Below are positions 25,158-34,391 of a DNA stretch of 64,000 nt, one piece after another. The stretch lies in contig CAMPHR010000009.1 in assembly GCA_946886075.1 (NCBI GenBank), positions 1-64,000 on the forward strand, given 5' to 3'. Below the pieces are notes generated by a model. That model was not told where the DNA came from, did no database searches, and saw only the letters and a program-made list of their open reading frames with translations. The position numbers and the translations under genes are program-made. Every line of letters starts with the position of its first letter. Within the stretch, counting starts at the first letter, position 1. Origin of the DNA: an uncultured Novosphingobium sp. GTDB taxonomy: Bacteria > Pseudomonadota > Alphaproteobacteria > Sphingomonadales > Sphingomonadaceae.

Positions 25158-27598
25158 TTATCTCCTTGGGTTTCGTTCACGGGAAAGGTGGCGGCGAGTT
25201 CGGCGGCCCAGTCGAGGCCAGCGTCGCGCAGGAAGGCTTGTGCGAACCGCTCAGACCCTTGTTCGGTGATAATGGCGTCGATGCGAGCCTGCGCTGCAGG
25301 ACCGGAAGAGCCGCACAGCGCCAGGGCGAGCGGGCCAAGTCCAAGCTCGAACAGCCGGTTGCCGCGCGCGGACTGGAGGTAATAGTGCCGCTTGGGCGTT
25401 GCCCGTGCGATCAGTTCGATCTGCCTGTCGTTGAGGCCAAAGCGCGCATAGATGTCATGGCCCTGCGGCTCGATGGCGCGGTCGTTGGGCAGCAGGATGC
25501 GCTGTGGGCAGCTCTCGAAGATCGCTGGTGCAATGGCCGAGCCGGCAATGTCGGCGAGGCTTTGCGTTGCAAACAGCACCGCGACATTTTTCTTGCGCAG
25601 CACTTTGAGCCATTCGCGGATGCGCGCGGAAAAGAGCGGGTGGTCGAGGAAGATCCAGGCCTCGTCGAGGATGAGCAGCGTCGGCCGCCCATTGAACCGC
25701 TCCTCAAGCCTGTGGAAGAGATAAGTCAGGACGGGCGCGACCGCCAAGCCCATGCCCATCAGTGCCTCGGTCTCGAAACATTGCAGGTCGCCGAGCGCCA
25801 GATGCTGTTCGGCGGCATCGAGCAATCGGCCGTGCGGTCCTTCGAGCGTGTAGGGCTGGAGAGCGGTGCGCAGCGCGTTCGACTGGAGCAGCAGCGCGAG
25901 CCCGGTCATCGTTCGCTCCTCGCGCGGTGCCGAGGCGAGGCTGCCAAGCGCCGTCCAGACCGCCTCCTTCACCTCGGGCGTAACCGATACATTCTCTCCG
26001 CTAAGCAGTGCGGCGATCCAATCCGCTGCCCAGCTCCGCTCGGCATGATCGTCGATGCCGGCCAGCGGCTGGAAAGCCAGCTCGGCGCCGCCAGCCTCGG
26101 CGCCGCCGAGCGCGTGATGCGCGCCGCCCATCGCCAGCACCGCCGCGCGGGCGCTATTGCCCTTGTCAAAGATATAGACCTGCGCTTGCCGGTAGCGGCG
26201 GAACTGGAGCGCGATGAGGCTCAGCAGGACCGATTTGCCCGCGCCGGTCGGGCCGACCACCATCATGTGGCCGACATCGCCCACATGGGTGGAAAGCCGG
26301 AACGGGGTCGAGCCGGCGGTCTTCGCGATCAGCAACGGTGGCCCGTCAAGATGGTCGTTGCGTATTGGCCCGGCCCATACCGACGACAGGGGCATGAGGT
26401 GCGCGAGATTGAGCGTATGGACCAGCGGCTGCCGGACATTGGCGTAAGTGTGGCCCGGCAGAGACGAGAGCCAGGCTTCGAGCGCATTCACGCTCTCCCG
26501 AATGCAGGTGAAGGCCAGGCCGTTCACGATCCGCTCGACCGCCCGAACCTTGTCTTCGAGCCTTGCCCGGTCTTTATCCGCCACGGTGATCGTCGTAGTG
26601 AGATAGCCGAAGGCGACATGATCGCCGCCAAGCGCCTGGAGCGCCTGGTCAGCATCGACCACCTTGTTGTCCGCGTCGCTGTCGAGCAGCTGGGCCGGCT
26701 GGTTGTACAGCACCTCGCGCAGCAGCGCGGTCACTGACTTGCGCTTGTTGAACCACTGGCGGCGCAGCTTCGTCAGGGTCTTGGTCGCCAGTGTCTTGTC
26801 GAGCGCGATGAAGCGGGTGACCCAGCGATAGGCGAAATCCTGATGGTTGAGGGCATCGAGAATGCCCGGGCGGCTGAGGTTCGGAAAGCCAAGGATGGTG
26901 AGCGTGCGCAGGTGCAGTTCGCCCAGGCGCGGTTCGAGCCCGCCGACCAGCGGTGTATCGGCGAGCAGGCCATCGAGATACATGGGCGTCTCTGGTGCGG
27001 CCACTGCTTGGCGGCGGTCGGAGATTGTGCCATGGAGGAAGGTCAGCGTCTCTTCATCGTCGAGCGCGCGCACCTCCGCCATGAAGCCACCGAGCAGGTC
27101 CAGAAGGCGGGTCGTCTCGGCGACGAACGTCTCCAACGTGGCGCGCCAGTCTCTGGCGCCATTGCCGTCGGGGCGATCAACCAAGGCACTTGCCGCGCGA
27201 TCCGTCGCATCGGCAGGGGGCAGCCAGCTCAGGGTGAGATGATAATGGCTCTCGAAATGTGCGCCCTCGGCCTCGAACGCCGCGCGCCGCTCTTGGTCCA
27301 ACAGCCAGCTTGCCGCGTCGGGAAAGCGGCTGTCGGGATAGGCCTGCGCCTCGCGCCGCTCGGCCTCGAAGAACAGCGCCCAGCCACTGCCGAGACGCTT
27401 CAGCGCATTGTTCGCCCGCGCGCAGGCTGCGACCAGTTCAGCCTGGGTCGCCGATTCAAGGTCGGGGCCGCGGAAGGCGAGCACACGGCAAAAGCTGCCA
27501 TCCTTATTGAGCACCACTCCCGGTGCGACCAGCGCCGCCCAGGGGAGATGGTCGGCAAGACGATCAGCGCGGTTGCGATATTCCTTAAGGCTCAGCAT
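25154..27598 (-). CDS. trbE: TrbE, T4SS ATPase (VirB4 family)
   Basis: The 814-residue protein starts MLSLKEYRNRADRLADHLPW. It has a CagE/TrbE N-terminal domain and a C-terminal ATPase domain: Walker A VVGPTGAGKSVLLSL (about residue 455) and Walker B TLLILDEAWIFLDHP. The RecA-like motor energises pilus assembly and DNA transfer with TrbB. The start overlaps trbD by 7 bases. A frame extension to 27718 is not supported. Confidence 0.94.
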   Translation of the reverse strand: MLSLKEYRNRADRLADHLPWAALVAPGVVLNKDGSFCRVLAFRGPDLESATQAELVAACARANNALKRLGSGWALFFEAERREAQAYPDSRFPDAASWLLDQERRAAFEAEGAHFESHYHLTLSWLPPADATDRAASALVDRPDGNGARDWRATLETFVAETTRLLDLLGGFMAEVRALDDEETLTFLHGTISDRRQAVAAPETPMYLDGLLADTPLVGGLEPRLGELHLRTLTILGFPNLSRPGILDALNHQDFAYRWVTRFIALDKTLATKTLTKLRRQWFNKRKSVTALLREVLYNQPAQLLDSDADNKVVDADQALQALGGDHVAFGYLTTTITVADKDRARLEDKVRAVERIVNGLAFTCIRESVNALEAWLSSLPGHTYANVRQPLVHTLNLAHLMPLSSVWAGPIRNDHLDGPPLLIAKTAGSTPFRLSTHVGDVGHMMVVGPTGAGKSVLLSLIALQFRRYRQAQVYIFDKGNSARAAVLAMGGAHHALGGAEAGGAELAFQPLAGIDDHAERSWAADWIAALLSGENVSVTPEVKEAVWTALGSLASAPREERTMTGLALLLQSNALRTALQPYTLEGPHGRLLDAAEQHLALGDLQCFETEALMGMGLAVAPVLTYLFHRLEERFNGRPTLLILDEAWIFLDHPLFSARIREWLKVLRKKNVAVLFATQSLADIAGSAIAPAIFESCPQRILLPNDRAIEPQGHDIYARFGLNDRQIELIARATPKRHYYLQSARGNRLFELGLGPLALALCGSSGPAAQARIDAIITEQGSERFAQAFLRDAGLDWAAELAATFPVNETQGDN

Positions 27599-27876
27599 GC
27601 AAGATATCCCTTCTGGCGGATGTGGCGCAGCAGGACGGGCGCGAAATCGGGGTCGCGGCGCGCGGCCATGACGGCGACGCTGTGCCCCACCGCCCAGAGC
27701 AGAAGGCCCGCCAGCCATTGCTGGAGCCCAAGGCCGATGGCCGCTGCCAGCGTGCCGTTGACGATCGCGATGCCGCGTGGCGCGCCGCCCAGAAGCAGCG
27801 GCGAGCCAAGCGACCCGTGGATCGGCACTTCGAAGCCATCGATATGTTCGGGGGCCGGACGGCCTTGGTTCGTCAC
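27592..27876 (-). CDS. trbD: TrbD, T4SS inner-membrane protein (VirB3 family)
   Basis: The 94-residue protein uses a GTG start that overlaps the trbC stop (GTGA). It shows the TrbD features: a polar N-terminus (EVPIHGSLGSPLLLGG), RGIAIVNGTLAAAIGLGLQQWLAGLLLWAVG as one or two membrane helices, and a C-terminal AARRDPDFAPVLLRHIRQKG. VirB3-type proteins anchor the VirB4/TrbE ATPase to the membrane. The ATG of trbE lies within its last codons. Confidence 0.9.
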   Translation of the reverse strand: MTNQGRPAPEHIDGFEVPIHGSLGSPLLLGGAPRGIAIVNGTLAAAIGLGLQQWLAGLLLWAVGHSVAVMAARRDPDFAPVLLRHIRQKGYLAC

Positions 27877-28208
27877 GAGATCAGCGCTCCGCCGCCAAAG
27901 CTGAAGAAGGAAAGGAAGAAGCTCGATGCCGCGAACGCGATCGACAGGCCGAAGACGATCTGGATGAGGCGGCGGAACCCGCCGGCCGTTTCTCCGAACG
28001 CAAGGGTGAGGCCGGTCACGATGATGATGATCACCGCGACGATCTTGGCGACCGGCCCCTGCACCGATTCGAGTACCTGCTGGAGCGGCTCCTCCCATGG
28101 CATGCCCGAGCCTGCGGCCTGGGCCTGGGTGACGATGGCAAGGGTGAGGCCGATTGCGGCGGCGGCGAGCATGGCCGGGCGGCGCGAAGCTGGGCAGATT
28201 ATCGTCAT
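27873..28208 (-). CDS. trbC: TrbC, T4SS pilin (VirB2 family)
   Basis: The 111-residue prepilin has a long signal sequence (to about 32, ending TQAQA), then two hydrophobic helices (VAKIVAVIIIIVTGLTLAFG and LIQIVFGLSIAFAASSFFLS) separated by a short polar loop (ETAGGFRR), as in VirB2/TrbC pilins. It should be processed, possibly cyclised by a TraF-type peptidase, and polymerised into the mating pilus. A traF gene is present in this window, but at 61 kb. Confidence 0.9.
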   Translation of the reverse strand: MTIICPASRRPAMLAAAAIGLTLAIVTQAQAAGSGMPWEEPLQQVLESVQGPVAKIVAVIIIIVTGLTLAFGETAGGFRRLIQIVFGLSIAFAASSFFLSFFSFGGGALIS

Positions 28209-28211
28209 GGG

Positions 28212-29195
28212 TCATGGCTCCTTGGGGCTAGGGAAGGCGGCGAGCGCGTAGGCGCCGGTGTCGGGATCGAGCCCGGCGACCCGGGCAATGGTCGCGATGC
28301 GGCGGCCGGTGCCGCGGCCCGCGATGAACACGATGATGTCGATGGCCTCGGCGATCAGCTGGCGTGGGACGGTGACCACAGCCTCTTGGCAAAGCTGTTC
28401 GATACGGTAGAGGGCGGCGAGCGCGCTGTTGGCGTGGACGGTCGCGATCCCGCCCGGATGCCCCGTATTCCAGGCCTTGAGCATGTCGAGCGCCTCGGGA
28501 CCGCGCACCTCGCCCACGACGATGCGATCAGGGCGCAGGCGCATGGTCGAGCGGACCAGTTCGGTCATCGAGACATGGGGCAGGCGGGTGCGCAGCGCGA
28601 CCGTGTCGGGGAGCGGGCATTGTAGCTCGCGCGTGTCCTCGATCAGGATCACGCGGCTGTCTACCCAGGCCATTTCGCCGAGCAGCGCATTGGCAAGCGT
28701 GGTCTTGCCCGAACTGGTGCCGCCGGCGATCAGGATATTGAATCGCTGGGTGACCGCTGCCCGCAGGCTGTCGGCCTGCGTCTGGCTCATCAGGCCATCC
28801 GCGACATAGTCGTCGAGGCTGTGCAGCCGGGTGGCGGGCTTGCGGATCGAGAAGCAGGGCGCCTGGGCGACCGGCGGGAGGACCCCTTCGAAGCGTTCGC
28901 CCGCGCGGCCCTCGACATGGGGCGGCAGCTCCGCCGAGATGATCGGGCGATCGGCGTGGACCTCGGCGCGGGCATGGCTCGCCACCAGCCGGATGATCCG
29001 CTCGATCTGGGAAGGTTCGAGGCGGACATCGGTATCGACGCGGCCCTCGCCAAGCCGGTCGAGGCGCAACGCGCCGTCGGGGTTGACCATGATCTCGATC
29101 ACCTGTGGGTCGCGCATAGCCGCGCCGATCTCATCGCCGAGCGCCGTGATCAGCATGCGCCGGCGGCGTTCCGCGGAAGATGCCGGGGCGCTCAC
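28212..29195 (-). CDS. trbB: TrbB, T4SS ATPase (VirB11 family)
   Basis: The 327-residue protein has an N-terminal domain (DPQVIEIMVNPDGALRLDRL) and a C-terminal secretion ATPase domain: Walker A IAGGTSSGKTTLANALL (about 156-172), Asp box RVILIEDTRELQ, Walker B/His box RIVVGEVRGPEALDML and HPGGIATVHANSA. The hexameric traffic ATPase drives pilus biogenesis. Order traG, copG, trbB is standard for this cluster type. Confidence 0.94.
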   Translation of the reverse strand: MSAPASSAERRRRMLITALGDEIGAAMRDPQVIEIMVNPDGALRLDRLGEGRVDTDVRLEPSQIERIIRLVASHARAEVHADRPIISAELPPHVEGRAGERFEGVLPPVAQAPCFSIRKPATRLHSLDDYVADGLMSQTQADSLRAAVTQRFNILIAGGTSSGKTTLANALLGEMAWVDSRVILIEDTRELQCPLPDTVALRTRLPHVSMTELVRSTMRLRPDRIVVGEVRGPEALDMLKAWNTGHPGGIATVHANSALAALYRIEQLCQEAVVTVPRQLIAEAIDIIVFIAGRGTGRRIATIARVAGLDPDTGAYALAAFPSPKEP

Positions 29196-29605
29196 TGGCT
29201 GCCCTCCGGGGCAGCGTCGAGCGTCCGGCGGCCGGTCGCGACCTGACGCCCCACCTGGGTCACAAAGGCCTCGAACCGCTTGGCGCCGAGCGCCCGCCCG
29301 GCATGGTCATTCTCGGCAAGTGGAGTCTGGATCGCGAGTTCGAAGCGGATGAAGAGGGCCAGCGTCTCGAGGATAACATTGGAGTCGCGCTCGACGCGCC
29401 CGATTGCTCGCGTCAGCCGGTCGAGCCGGATGGAAAAGCGGTCCTCCAGTTCTGAGGCTCCACGCTTGTTGAGCCAGGCGGTGACCGCATCCTCGAGTAT
29501 CGCCGACTTCGTGGCGCCCGGCTTGGCGGCGAGGGATTCGAGCCGATCCGAAACCGGCTTGGGCAGAAATAGCTGGTGCCGTACTTTGTCCTTGGCTTGG
29601 CCCAT
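29192..29605 (-). CDS. CopG-family (ribbon-helix-helix) protein of the trb operon
   Basis: The 137-residue protein starts with a ribbon-helix-helix motif (KVRHQLFLPKPVSDRLESLA, then TKSAILEDAVTAWLNKRG) and ends in a longer helical region (LEDRFSIRLDRLTRAIGRVERD). CopG-type genes sit between traG and trbB in many alphaproteobacterial elements and probably regulate transfer. It overlaps trbB by 4 bases. Confidence 0.85.
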   Translation of the reverse strand: MGQAKDKVRHQLFLPKPVSDRLESLAAKPGATKSAILEDAVTAWLNKRGASELEDRFSIRLDRLTRAIGRVERDSNVILETLALFIRFELAIQTPLAENDHAGRALGAKRFEAFVTQVGRQVATGRRTLDAAPEGSQ

Positions 29606-29607
29606 GA

Positions 29608-31650
29608 TCAGAACTCCAGCTGGAGGTCGTCGGGACGGCCGGATGCGGCATCGAGCCCGTAGACCGTGCGCGCGGCACCAAGCGTCTGGACCCGGTCCAT
29701 CACGCGCCGCTCGGCGGCCTGGTCGCCATCATCCTCGCCAAGGCCAAGCGGATCGGCGACAGTCGGCTCGGCCAGGATGACAGGCTCGATCTCTTGCGCA
29801 GGGTGGCGGGCCTGCTCGAGGCCGCCGCTGTCCGCGCCTTCCTCACTGTCTGCCTCGTCGGCGAGGCGCATGTCGGTAGCGCGGACCTGGCCAGCCCAGT
29901 CGTCGGGACGCCTCGCGGGAACGTCGCGATAGCTGCCGACATCGAGCTTAGGTGTCGGTAGGACACGGGCGGAGAACCTGCGGTCCTCATAATAGCGCAG
30001 CTTCTTCGCGCGGATGGGTGGGCGCCCCGAGATCAGTACCAGCTCGTCGCTTGGCGCGAGCTGCATCACCTCGCCGGGGGTCAGCAGCGCGCGGGCGGTT
30101 TCCTGGCGGCTGACCATGACATGGGCGAGCCAGGGCGCGAGGCGGTGCCCGGCATAGTTGCGCATTGCGCGCTGCTCGGTCGCCGTGCCGAGCGCGTCCG
30201 AGATTCGCTTGGCGGTGCGTTCGTCGTTGGTCGCGAAGGCGATACGGACATGGCAGTTGTCGAGGATGGCATTATGCTCGCCGTAAGCCTTCTCGATCTG
30301 GTTGAGGCTCTGCGCGATGAGGAAGGCGCGCACGCCATAGCCAGCGAGAAAGGCGAGGCTGGTCTCGAAAAAGTCCAGCCGTCCGAGCGCCGGGAACTCG
30401 TCGAGCATCATCAGCAGCCGGTGGCGACCCCGGGTTGCGCCGCTCTCGCTAGCAGCCCCGTGCAGTTCCTCGGTCAGGCGACGGCCGATCTGATTGAGGA
30501 CCAGGCGGACCAGCGGTTTGGTGCGGCTGATGTCGGACGGCGGCACTACGAGGTAGAGCGAGACCGGATGCCGGGCCTCTACCAGGTCGATGATCCGCCA
30601 GTCCGACGCTGCCGTGACGGCCGCGACTGTCGGGTCGCGGTAAAGGCCGAGGAACGACATGGCGGTCGAGAGCACGCCCGAGCGCTCATTCTCGCTCTTG
30701 TTGAGCAGTTCGCGAGCCGACGACGCTACGACCGGATGCACCTTGGGCGCGTCGGCGGTGCCGAGATGGTTGGTCGCCATCATCCGGCGCAAGGTGGCGA
30801 CGAAGCTCCGCTGTGGATCGGAGAGGAAGGTTGCGACCCGTGCGAGGGTCTTCTCCTCCTCGGCATAGAGGACGTGGAGGATCGCGCCGACCAGCAGCGA
30901 ATGAGATGTCTTCTCCCAATGGTTGCGGCGTTCGAGCGCGCCTTCGGGATCGACGAGGATGTCGGCAATGTTCTGGACGTCGCGGACCTCGTTCACTCCG
31001 CGTCGCACCTCGAGCAGGGGATTGTAGCGGGCCGAACGCGCATCGGTCGGATTGAACAGCAGGCAGTGCGAGAAGCGGGAGCGCCAGCCGGCAGTCAGCT
31101 GCCAGTTCTCCCCCTTGATATCGTGGACGATGGTCGAGCCGGTCCAGCTGAGCAGCGTGGGCACGACGAGGCCCACGCCCTTGCCCGATCGGGTCGGTGC
31201 GAACGCCATGACATGCTCGGGGCCGTCATGGCGCAGGTCATCGCCGCCGATGCGGCCCAGCGCGATACCTCCGTCGACAAGTAGGCCGGCATTCCTGATG
31301 TTCTTGTGCGTTGCCCAGCGCGCCGAGCCATAGGTGGTGACATTGCTCGACTGCCGAGCCTGCCAGACTGATCCCAAGATCGCAGCGGCGCAGCCGACGA
31401 CGCCGCCCGTCGCTGCGATCGTCCCGGCTTTATCGAAGATTTTCGGCGCATAGGCATCGAAGGAAAACCACCAGGGAAACAGCGACCAGGGCGCATAAAC
31501 CGGCCGCCCGAAAAGCAGGAACCAAGGCGCACCAAGCTCCGGCTGGTAGGCAAGCTGCGCCGCTGCCCATTGCGTCGCGATCCATATGCCTGCGACAATG
31601 GTGCCAAGCACGCCCAGGATTTGGCCGATCTGGAGTTTGGTGGGGGTCAT
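29608..31650 (-). CDS. traG: TraG, T4SS coupling protein (VirD4 family)
   Basis: From MTPTKLQIGQILGVLG the protein is 680 residues. It has two N-terminal membrane helices (to about 110), then a VirD4 ATPase: Walker A FAPTRSGKGVGLVVP (about 155-170) and Walker B LLMMLDEFPALGRLD. A short conserved acidic end is present (DDLQLEF). It recruits the relaxosome and pumps DNA to the channel. It is the first gene of the minus-strand trb operon. No relaxase gene is found upstream, although relaxase-traG adjacency is the norm in this family. Confidence 0.93.
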   Translation of the reverse strand: MTPTKLQIGQILGVLGTIVAGIWIATQWAAAQLAYQPELGAPWFLLFGRPVYAPWSLFPWWFSFDAYAPKIFDKAGTIAATGGVVGCAAAILGSVWQARQSSNVTTYGSARWATHKNIRNAGLLVDGGIALGRIGGDDLRHDGPEHVMAFAPTRSGKGVGLVVPTLLSWTGSTIVHDIKGENWQLTAGWRSRFSHCLLFNPTDARSARYNPLLEVRRGVNEVRDVQNIADILVDPEGALERRNHWEKTSHSLLVGAILHVLYAEEEKTLARVATFLSDPQRSFVATLRRMMATNHLGTADAPKVHPVVASSARELLNKSENERSGVLSTAMSFLGLYRDPTVAAVTAASDWRIIDLVEARHPVSLYLVVPPSDISRTKPLVRLVLNQIGRRLTEELHGAASESGATRGRHRLLMMLDEFPALGRLDFFETSLAFLAGYGVRAFLIAQSLNQIEKAYGEHNAILDNCHVRIAFATNDERTAKRISDALGTATEQRAMRNYAGHRLAPWLAHVMVSRQETARALLTPGEVMQLAPSDELVLISGRPPIRAKKLRYYEDRRFSARVLPTPKLDVGSYRDVPARRPDDWAGQVRATDMRLADEADSEEGADSGGLEQARHPAQEIEPVILAEPTVADPLGLGEDDGDQAAERRVMDRVQTLGAARTVYGLDAASGRPDDLQLEF

Positions 31651-33222
31651 GCGCTTCTCCACCCGCACTCGGCGCATTGCTCTGCGGGTTCGCTCAGCAT
31701 CCGTGAATTTGAGGAGCTGCGTCAGATACCCTCTGGTGCCGAAAGATACGCTTTTGGGGTAACCGCCAAGCGACCGATGGGCGAAGCTCAGAACGTAAAG
31801 TCGATGATCGTGGCGGACGGGCTGAAAAGAAGCTGCGATATTTCTGTGGCTGGGCTAGCGAAGCACGAACCATCCTATGTTTTTTTGTGAACCGATCGCA
31901 GGAACGCGGTCTCGCTTGAGACCAGAGGGTGGAGGCGACTTCTCATGAATTGCTTCGGTGCTCGATAAGATCGTCCCGCCTGCTAATTTTGCTTAACGAA
32001 CAGCCGTCATGGTTGCACCGCAGCGGCGGCCATCCTCGCCACCCCTCCCGCTGCGGGACTTTCAAATGGCAGAAAATTCATTCCTCACATGCCTCGTGGA
32101 CACGTCCATCAGCGTGACAAAGAGCGACAGGCCGCTGCTGGAGACGCCGGAGTCGATCTTCGTCGTTAACTTAGGAAATCTGCCAGCACCTAGTGTCTTG
32201 TCGGTGGACGATGCTTCCGACGTACACGGCGGGTTTCTTTGCCATACCACTGGCTTGAACTGTGGCGGGGATGCCCTAATCATCAGCGGTCCCTAGCAAT
32301 GATGGCACTGCTGCGCCTAACACCAACATCGACAGGTGAGCCTTGGTAGCGCAGGGTATTTCAGCGGCGGCTTCGGTCCCAAGCTCTACGACCGCATCGA
32401 GTTCCTCAAAGGTCCAGGGTTTGTGTTGATTCTGCCAGTCGGCACCGGACTGTCTCCTCAATCTGTTGAGCTCGACCAAAGGGCGCGATTGGTGGCGAGA
32501 TGCTCCTGCTGCGCACTTGTTTGTTCAATCGAAAGCAGGTCGGTGTCGACGTCACTGGTCCGCTTGACTCTAGGGTAAGGTGTCGGCAGGCGTCGCCGCC
32601 ACCTGGTCCCATTCGGACGACATGCGTCGATTTCCCAATGGACTACGTACGGATAGCGTGCCGTGACTTGGAAGGTCGGGGATGCACCAGCTCAACCGTT
32701 CTGACGCATTATCAGGACGATTTCGACGGCTCAACGTTGAAGTGGCTGCCGATAATCAGCACCATCCTACCCACCACCAACATCAACGGAATTATCTCGC
32801 GAGAACTGTTCACCGGAGGACCAATGATAAGCGCTGGGGTCGCGAGGCGCCTCCGGTTCGAACATCGCTTCAGCAATCTATTGCCTCTTCAGCAGAAACT
32901 GGGCTGTACCCACACTAAGCTCGACAGCCGAACATCTACATCAGCCGGCTGCTTGCGAATTAGCGTACTGCGTCCAGAAAGTATTCGGTTTAAGAAATAT
33001 ACCGATGATCCCGCAATCGACAATCAGGCTGCTTTTACTTTCGCCGCCGGAGCGGTGCGGCACAAGCTCTTGTCAGGTTTGGATCGGCAGATGACGAAGA
33101 ATGAGACCCAGCACGAGGTGCTCTGACCGGCCAACGCGTCACGGCTTGGTGCTCGTCCATTTGCAAGCGATCGGAATGTGCAACTGTGGCGAACACCGCC
33201 AGCATCTTACCCCACTTATCGC
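31651..33222. other. Gene-poor 1.6-kb stretch upstream of traG
   Basis: No frame here is convincing. The longest (32500-33126 plus, 208 aa) has mixed composition without a motif. The first 120 bases upstream of traG stay open in the traG frame, which could be the end of a former upstream gene. The stretch probably holds the traG-trb promoter and decayed sequence from the lost relaxase side; nothing is identified firmly. Confidence 0.5.
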
Positions 33223-34101
33223 CTAACTATGTTGGGGAGGGGCGCTTTTGGTCATTAGGGGCATGACGCATGGGCGTCGACCGAGGGCCATTTCGGGCGC
33301 TCTGACGTCAGGCCATTCATCCACCTCGTCGAATGGTGGAGTAAAGAATCCCAGCGAATAATTGCCGAACGAATAGCCGATAAGGTCCGTCAGTTGCTGA
33401 TCGAAATCCTTGGCGATGTGGGGCGGGCAGGTTAGATATTGGTTTTCCTCCTGCCGCAGCCAGCCTAGCGTGTAGGTGATGTTGAGTGCAATTCTGGGCG
33501 TGGTCGCACGATTTTCGCCGCCGCCGTGGATGACGGTGCCGTTGTAGAGCAGCACAGATCCGGCTTTCATCACCGCCTGGACACTCTCGTCACGTCGGGC
33601 CTGCCGGTCGAAGCTCCATTTATGGCTGCCGGGAACGATTTGGGTGGCACCGTTGTCCTCGGTGAAATCAGTGACAGCCCAAATTCCATTGCACTGGGGC
33701 TCGATGCCTTCCGGAATAACGCCGCCGCTGTCATCGCCGCCCCAGACGAAGCGGTCACGATGGAGTGGTTGCGCGCCTTGTTCAGGCATGATGGTGATCA
33801 GTTGCGTGATATTAAGCTGGATCTTGGAACAGAAAGGAGCGAGCGTGGTGTTCGCGACACCCAGGATCAGCGGATTGACCGCGATCTCTCGAACCGTTTT
33901 GCATCTGGCGATGAGGCCGCCCGTCCTTTTAGTGTTGAAACCTGACCATTCGTCTCGGCCCGGTCCTGTCCGGTCTATCCAGGGCGTGACGTCTTCCTGA
34001 AGGGCCATCAGTCGGTCGGGTGCTAAGACATCACGTATGATGCAAGCGCCGTCACGGGCCATGGCGGAGGCGACTTCTTCGATGGTGCAGTCCGGGTCCA
34101 A
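33223..34101 (-). CDS. Phytanoyl-CoA dioxygenase (PhyH) family protein
   Basis: The 292-residue protein is an Fe(II)/2-oxoglutarate-dependent oxygenase. The iron triad is His114 and Asp116 (QPLHRDRFVW) and His192 (GTVIHGGGENR); Arg203 (TTPRIALNI) can bind 2-oxoglutarate. The segment between (ITQLITIMPEQ, QCNGIWAVTDFTEDNGATQIVPGSHKW) is typical for the family. Substrate cannot be told; relatives hydroxylate phytanoyl-CoA, ectoine precursors or natural-product intermediates. It stands alone, with about 290 bases of non-coding DNA before dnaE2. Confidence 0.88.
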   Translation of the reverse strand: MDPDCTIEEVASAMARDGACIIRDVLAPDRLMALQEDVTPWIDRTGPGRDEWSGFNTKRTGGLIARCKTVREIAVNPLILGVANTTLAPFCSKIQLNITQLITIMPEQGAQPLHRDRFVWGGDDSGGVIPEGIEPQCNGIWAVTDFTEDNGATQIVPGSHKWSFDRQARRDESVQAVMKAGSVLLYNGTVIHGGGENRATTPRIALNITYTLGWLRQEENQYLTCPPHIAKDFDQQLTDLIGYSFGNYSLGFFTPPFDEVDEWPDVRAPEMALGRRPCVMPLMTKSAPPQHS

Positions 34102-34391
34102 AGTTTGCTACCCCTGTGGATCTAGGTGCCGAAGAAGATGTTATGATCATGTTGGCGGGCCAATTCTCCTTAAGGAAATGGTCGAATGGCGGTCCAGCGT
34201 CTCAATGGCTTGCGCTTCTGTCCCGATCGGTGCGTCCGAGTTCGCGTGGTAAGGTAAACTGGCGCGATCAGTGACTTGTAAGCGCCTGGGCTGCAGCGGC
34301 GACATCCTCCGAATAGGAGCGGTCCCGACTTTGTTCATCACGCGAACCCGCACGTCTTTGCAACTTGGCTGCCATTGTTTACATACGCAGC

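Noticed and set aside
25166..26737. 523-residue plus-strand frame opposite trbE
   Set aside because: Antisense shadow; trbE motifs on the minus strand explain the region.
32500..33126. 208-residue frame upstream of traG
   Set aside because: No motif, no convincing ribosome site, mixed composition.
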